From contig JAOXYB010021614.1 in NCBI GenBank assembly GCA_028565635.1, positions 1 through 11,361 on the forward strand: 11,361 nt of DNA, read 5' to 3'. The notes beneath the pieces were generated by a model, which saw nothing but the letters and a program-made list of their open reading frames with translations, did not search any database and had not been told where the DNA came from. A program made the translations under genes and the position numbers. Source of the stretch: Phoronis ovalis. Taxonomy: Eukaryota; Phoronida; Phoronidae. Numbering within the stretch: position 1 is the first letter of the stretch; each line of letters starts with the position of its first letter. Below are positions 9,001 through 11,361 of the stretch, in pieces.

Positions 9001-11196
9001 ATATTTCCATAAGTTCAGACTATAGAATGTGCGCGCGCAATACCATACTGTTCGAGCACAGAAACTTGGTGTACTTCATGAAATAAAAATTGTTTTAATT
9101 ATGCATATTTCTTAGATACTAGAATCTATTTTTGAGAAAGAGAGAAACACAATAACAGTTTTAAAATGTTGTGTAATGCTTACACATTAATCTATTTGCT
9201 GATAAATCTCCAGGCAAAGCTAATGACAAAGGTTGTTTTCCAATCATGTCTTGTAGGCGCTAAGTGATAGAGACAGAATGATTGCTGAGAATCAGGAACA
9301 GCTGAAACAGGCAGAGCGAGCAAGAGCAGCCAACGACGAAGAGACGAAGATATTACAACAAGAGCTTTTAAACAACCAAATCAGTGTTTCGTTTATGAGG
9401 CAAAGCAGAAAAGAGGAATTTGAAGAAAGGGTAAAAAAAATTAGAGAATACAATACACACATGTTGGAAGCCAGAGAAAGAGAACACGCTCGTCTCCTTC
9501 AAGAAGGCATGTTATCTCAAGCGAAAGTGTACGAAGATGCTCTATTGGAAGCACGAGCTGCCGAAGATGCATTTCGTGAACAGTATCTTAAAAGACGAGA
9601 AGAAATCCAGGAAGCATGTGAGCGACAGGACAAACTAATAGAAGAGATAAAAGAAAAAGGAAAGAATCGTCGTGAGTTATATTAAGTTGCTTTTCTTGAA
9701 AATTGCTAATTACAAAAAAAAATACAGTGTGTTGTTTGTAAACGTTATATAATAGTCATCTTCTATACTGTGATTAGAGACAACATCGTGAAAACCTCAG
9801 TAACTGCAACTTTCTATATGTACTTCATCGCATACGCACCCACTAATTTTACAATTTACACTGAAGCAATATTATGGTCTCTAATTAGTAGAAGTTATTT
9901 GTTCCTCAGTGTTTTGACTTCTATTAACACAATTCGACTTTGTCAATTACACATCTTGCCAATGAAGTACATCATGATATATACGACTGATAGTATATCT
10001 GCATGGGTAAAGAGGTGCATCATTTTTCCGTTGATGTAAAATTATTTTTGCTGCCTAACTATAGCTGAAGCTAAATTATATCTGAAGCGTTGAAAGGCTT
10101 TTGATGTGTATACTTTTTTGTGGGTAATCAAAGAGCACAAGTAGCATTATTTACTTCTAGAATCAATATTAATTGCGCAAGGAAATGAAAATATTGAACC
10201 AAAAGATATATAATAGTAATTCAATTTCTAATGTGACGTGTGTTTTTGGAGATATAGGTGGATAGGGATACTATTGTTTCACCAGCGTTATTTGTTGATC
10301 ATTAACACATTATTGGATTTTTATGGATCGTCTGGCTTCAAATAAGGAACGTACTTATTTGTAAGTTACATAAAGTTATTGAGACGGGCAAGTTTACAAA
10401 CTGCTGATGATTAACATTTATATTTTTTTGTTTCCACCTGTATTATGAAATTCAATATAATGCTTCTTTGTGCTTTGTAACTATTTGGCATATATTACAT
10501 TTAGCCTTATATAGTATTAAAATGTCTACAAGTTTTTGATTATATAAGATTGTTCCACCTACTACTCTGAGGAACGAGTGAAGGACAAAGGTGCTTGTAG
10601 TGTTAGAGTAATCATATAAGACCAAACAAAATCCTTTTATAAAGGTCACATGATCTCCGATTCAGACCAGATATATTTGAGTATTTTTATATAGTGCTGT
10701 TTTTGTAAATTGCGTGAATGTAGTTCTAGGAAACGTTTGTATTGGCAAATAATTTTACTAAAATGAGTCAAAGATCGTTCAACCTTAAAGTCTATGATAT
10801 GAAAGAAGTATGTAATTTTGTTAATACAGAATTGACTTTTCTTATAGTCTTCTTTCTGGGTGACAAGCCAAAGAGTTAGCTATATCTATTTGTAGAATGA
10901 AATCCTTACGTTCTATAGCTTCAAAGGGCATTTTTAGGATGAAATTAGTTTTTTTACCTTTTCGAAATGTATAAGTTGTTATAATACAATTATTTTGGCC
11001 GAAATGTCCAGTTTAGTCAGTTTGTTATGATTACGATTTGTTAACAGTCACATTTTGTTCTTTTGTAGAAGCATTAATGATGATTGCTAAAGGAATTGGA
11101 ATCGCTGGTATCACAGGACTACAACTGTATCTGTTTGGTCCGGCGGCAGCTGCACTGACGTGTGCCCAATTTTTGATGCAAACTCTACACGAGTGA
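5608..11196 (+). CDS. GBP: Guanylate-binding protein (GBP) family large GTPase, seven coding exons, 655 aa
   Basis: Spliced model: join(5608-6035, 6271-6698, 7410-7546, 8385-8531, 8712-8996, 9257-9671, 11069-11196), 1968 nt including stop. Seen in the sequence: P-loop GKYRTGKS (residues 46-53, with R49 at the GBP catalytic-arginine position), TVQSCTKG switch I (71-78), DTEG (98-101), VVRD in place of the GBP TLRD guanine motif (175-178), NGP at the end of the GTPase domain (283-285), the helical-domain signature YNKPGGY (422-428), and a charged helix region (476-613). Family knowledge: GBPs hydrolyse GTP, assemble on pathogen or vacuole membranes and act in cell-autonomous immunity. Usual length is about 580-640 aa, so this gene looks full length. 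Oddities: no CaaX box; a hydrophobic glycine-rich tail (617-650) instead; G-to-D change after DTEGL. Start chosen at the first in-frame ATG; M4 and M7 are alternatives. One-to-one orthology with a vertebrate GBP is not implied. Confidence 0.93.
6271..6698 (+). CDS. GBP: GBP coding exon 2: C-terminal half of the GTPase domain
   Basis: Codes residues 143-285 plus one base. It begins after the acceptor tttatag and ends at the strong donor GTAAGT (6699), phase 1. It contains FVTELT, FIWVVRDF (the G4-equivalent R177-D178) and KCFVLCAPIH (guanine-cap region), and ends with NGP. The last phrase is a standard GBP hallmark at the border of GTPase and helical domains. Confidence 0.93.
6699..7409 (+). 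other. GBP intron 2, with a long antisense open frame
   Basis: A 711-bp intron with donor GTAAGT and acceptor ctgtag. On the minus strand a 202-codon open frame runs from 7254 to 6646, through most of the intron and into exon 2. It is rich in Ile, Leu, Lys and Cys and contains no domain I recognise. It could be chance or a decayed insert. Confidence 0.6.
7410..7546 (+). CDS. GBP: GBP coding exon 3: start of the helical middle domain
   Basis: Codes residues 286-331 after the acceptor taactgtag. C plus GT restores Arg in NGPRFLFLAEKYLEKINGG, which fits the GBP pattern around NGP..L..L...Y..AI..G. The donor is taken as GTACTG after AAG (7547, phase 0), because that gives the spacing seen in vertebrate GBPs. 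An alternative phase-0 donor, GAG|GTATTC, lies four codons earlier. Confidence 0.88.
7583..8072. mobile_element. Inverted-repeat (MITE-like) element inside GBP intron 3
   Basis: Left arm 7583-7664 and right arm 7989-8072 are inverted copies of about 80 bp with scattered mismatches. Exact blocks include 14 bp at 7588-7601 against 8053-8066 (AGTCTGAATAAATC) and 14 bp at 7626-7639 against 8015-8028 (TCAACTAACGTCTG). The outer end is AAC[T/G]CAGTCTG. The interior of about 320 bp has no coding frame. No clear target-site duplication. It lies within intron 3 (7547-8384) and leaves both splice sites intact. It differs in sequence from the two upstream inverted-repeat elements. Confidence 0.78.
8385..8531 (+). 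CDS. GBP: GBP coding exon 4: helical middle domain
   Basis: Codes residues 332-380 between the acceptor ttctttttag and the donor GTAAGC (8532), phase 0 at both ends. EVDKLVKPILPMALDEF continues the amphipathic helices of the GBP middle domain, and AIxVY..NALFD corresponds to the family segment before the long helix. Confidence 0.88.
8712..8996 (+). CDS. GBP: GBP coding exon 5: helical middle domain with PGGY signature
   Basis: Codes residues 381-475 between the acceptor atctactctag and the donor GTAAAT (8997), phase 0 at both ends. CYNKPGGYADYREDF followed by KGPCAETVMDEFLQQK matches the GBP C-terminal-domain pattern YxKPGGY...KG..AE..L..FL..K. This confirms GBP rather than atlastin. Confidence 0.93.
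9257..9671 (+). CDS. GBP: GBP coding exon 6: charged helical effector region
   Basis: Codes residues 476-613 plus one base. It opens with ALSDRDRMIAENQEQLKQAE after the acceptor gtcttgtag and is rich in E, K, Q and R throughout, as expected for helices 12-13 of the GBP effector (GED-like) domain. The donor GTGAGT at 9672 (phase 1) fits the next exon. Without splicing the frame continues only RELY and stops at 9683-9685, giving a possible tail-less isoform. Confidence 0.9.
9672..11068 (+). other. GBP intron 6, 1397 bp, no further exon seen
   Basis: This is the longest intron, with donor GTGAGT and acceptor ttcttttgtag. Open frames at 9770-10039 (plus) and 10452-10649 (minus) are AT-driven and show no family motif. 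I see no inverted-repeat element. An unrecognised alternative exon cannot be excluded. Confidence 0.6.
11069..11196 (+). CDS. GBP: GBP coding exon 7: hydrophobic glycine-rich C-terminal tail
   Basis: The acceptor ttcttttgtag is followed by 42 codons (residues 614-655) and TGA at 11194-11196. C plus AA gives Gln, in phase with exon 6. The segment from L616 to M650 is almost entirely hydrophobic, with glycines at 622, 624, 627 and 630 (GxGxxGxxG) and one lysine, preceded by the basic stretch KEKGKNR. It ends LHE, so it is not a CaaX box. A membrane-inserting tail is an inference. The exon could in principle be an alternative rather than a constitutive one, but phase, acceptor and open frame all agree. 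Confidence 0.78.
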
Positions 11197-11361
11197 TTTA
11201 AACTTTATCTGAGTGATTTAAAGTTTACCTGAGTGATTTAAACTTTACCTGAGTGATTTAAAGTTTACCTGAGTGATTTAAAGTTTACCTGAGTGATTTA
11301 AAGTTTACCTGAGTGATTTAAAGTTTACCTGAGTGATTTAAACTTTACCTGAGTGATTTAA
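11191..11361. repeat. 20-bp minisatellite, at least 8.5 copies, starting on the GBP stop
   Basis: Unit GAGTGATTTAAAGTTTACCT repeats from 11191 to the window edge, with eight full units and 11 bases of a ninth. Units differ almost only at base 13, in the order C,G,C,G,G,G,G,C; unit 1 also has TATCT for TACCT. The first six bases, GAGTGA, are the last codon (Glu655) and stop of the GBP, so the array starts exactly at the end of the frame. The full length is unknown because the window ends inside it. Confidence 0.97.

Noticed and set aside
9770-10039. 89-codon hydrophobic open frame in intron 6 as an extra GBP exon
   Set aside because: No acceptor and donor pair of matching phase is evident, and splicing exon 6 directly to exon 7 already keeps the frame.
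11191-11361. 20-bp repeats as a CRISPR array
   Set aside because: There are no spacers; the units are directly adjacent, so this is a minisatellite in an animal genome.

Overview
This is AT-rich animal nuclear DNA with spliced genes, most likely from a mollusc and probably a bivalve. The organism call is an inference. It rests on invertebrate-style guanylate-binding proteins (GBPs), several short inverted-repeat elements, and the palindrome TACATGTA (3253-3260, 3575-3582, 7042-7049), which I associate with bivalve genomes. There is no bacterial operon structure, and I see no rRNA, tRNA or CRISPR.

The main content is one apparently complete plus-strand GBP gene of seven coding exons: 5608-6035, 6271-6698, 7410-7546, 8385-8531, 8712-8996, 9257-9671 and 11069-11196. 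All junctions have GT-AG ends and compatible phases (2,1,0,0,0,1). Together they give 1968 nt, or 655 residues plus stop. The protein has a large GTPase domain, the GBP helical middle domain, a charged helical effector region and, instead of a CaaX prenylation box, a hydrophobic glycine-rich tail coded by its own last exon. A second, diverged GBP starts on the minus strand (1671 down to 1241). Only its first GTPase exon is present; no second exon is visible in the remaining 1240 bases. The two genes are therefore divergent, about 3.9 kb apart.

Layout: 1-1240 is the presumed first intron or downstream flank of the minus-strand gene, with a 12-bp tandem repeat. 1241-1671 is the minus-strand GBP exon, followed by a pair of AP-1-type sites. 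1850-2271 is an inverted-repeat element with internal repeats. 2272-4780 is gene-free AT-rich DNA. 4781-5354 is a foldback element carrying a 56-bp tandem array. 5531-5566 is a pair of palindromic CRE sites plus a TATA-like box. 5608-11196 is the plus-strand GBP, with a third inverted-repeat element in intron 3. 11191-11361 is a 20-bp minisatellite that begins on the last codon of the gene and runs off the window.

If both genes are expressed, this is a small immune-GTPase cluster. GBPs in vertebrates are cell-autonomous defence GTPases. Here each gene has a pair of bZIP-type sites next to its start, and I recognised no interferon-type element. The points most worth following up are the hydrophobic tail, its possible removal by intron 6 retention, and the paired bZIP sites.
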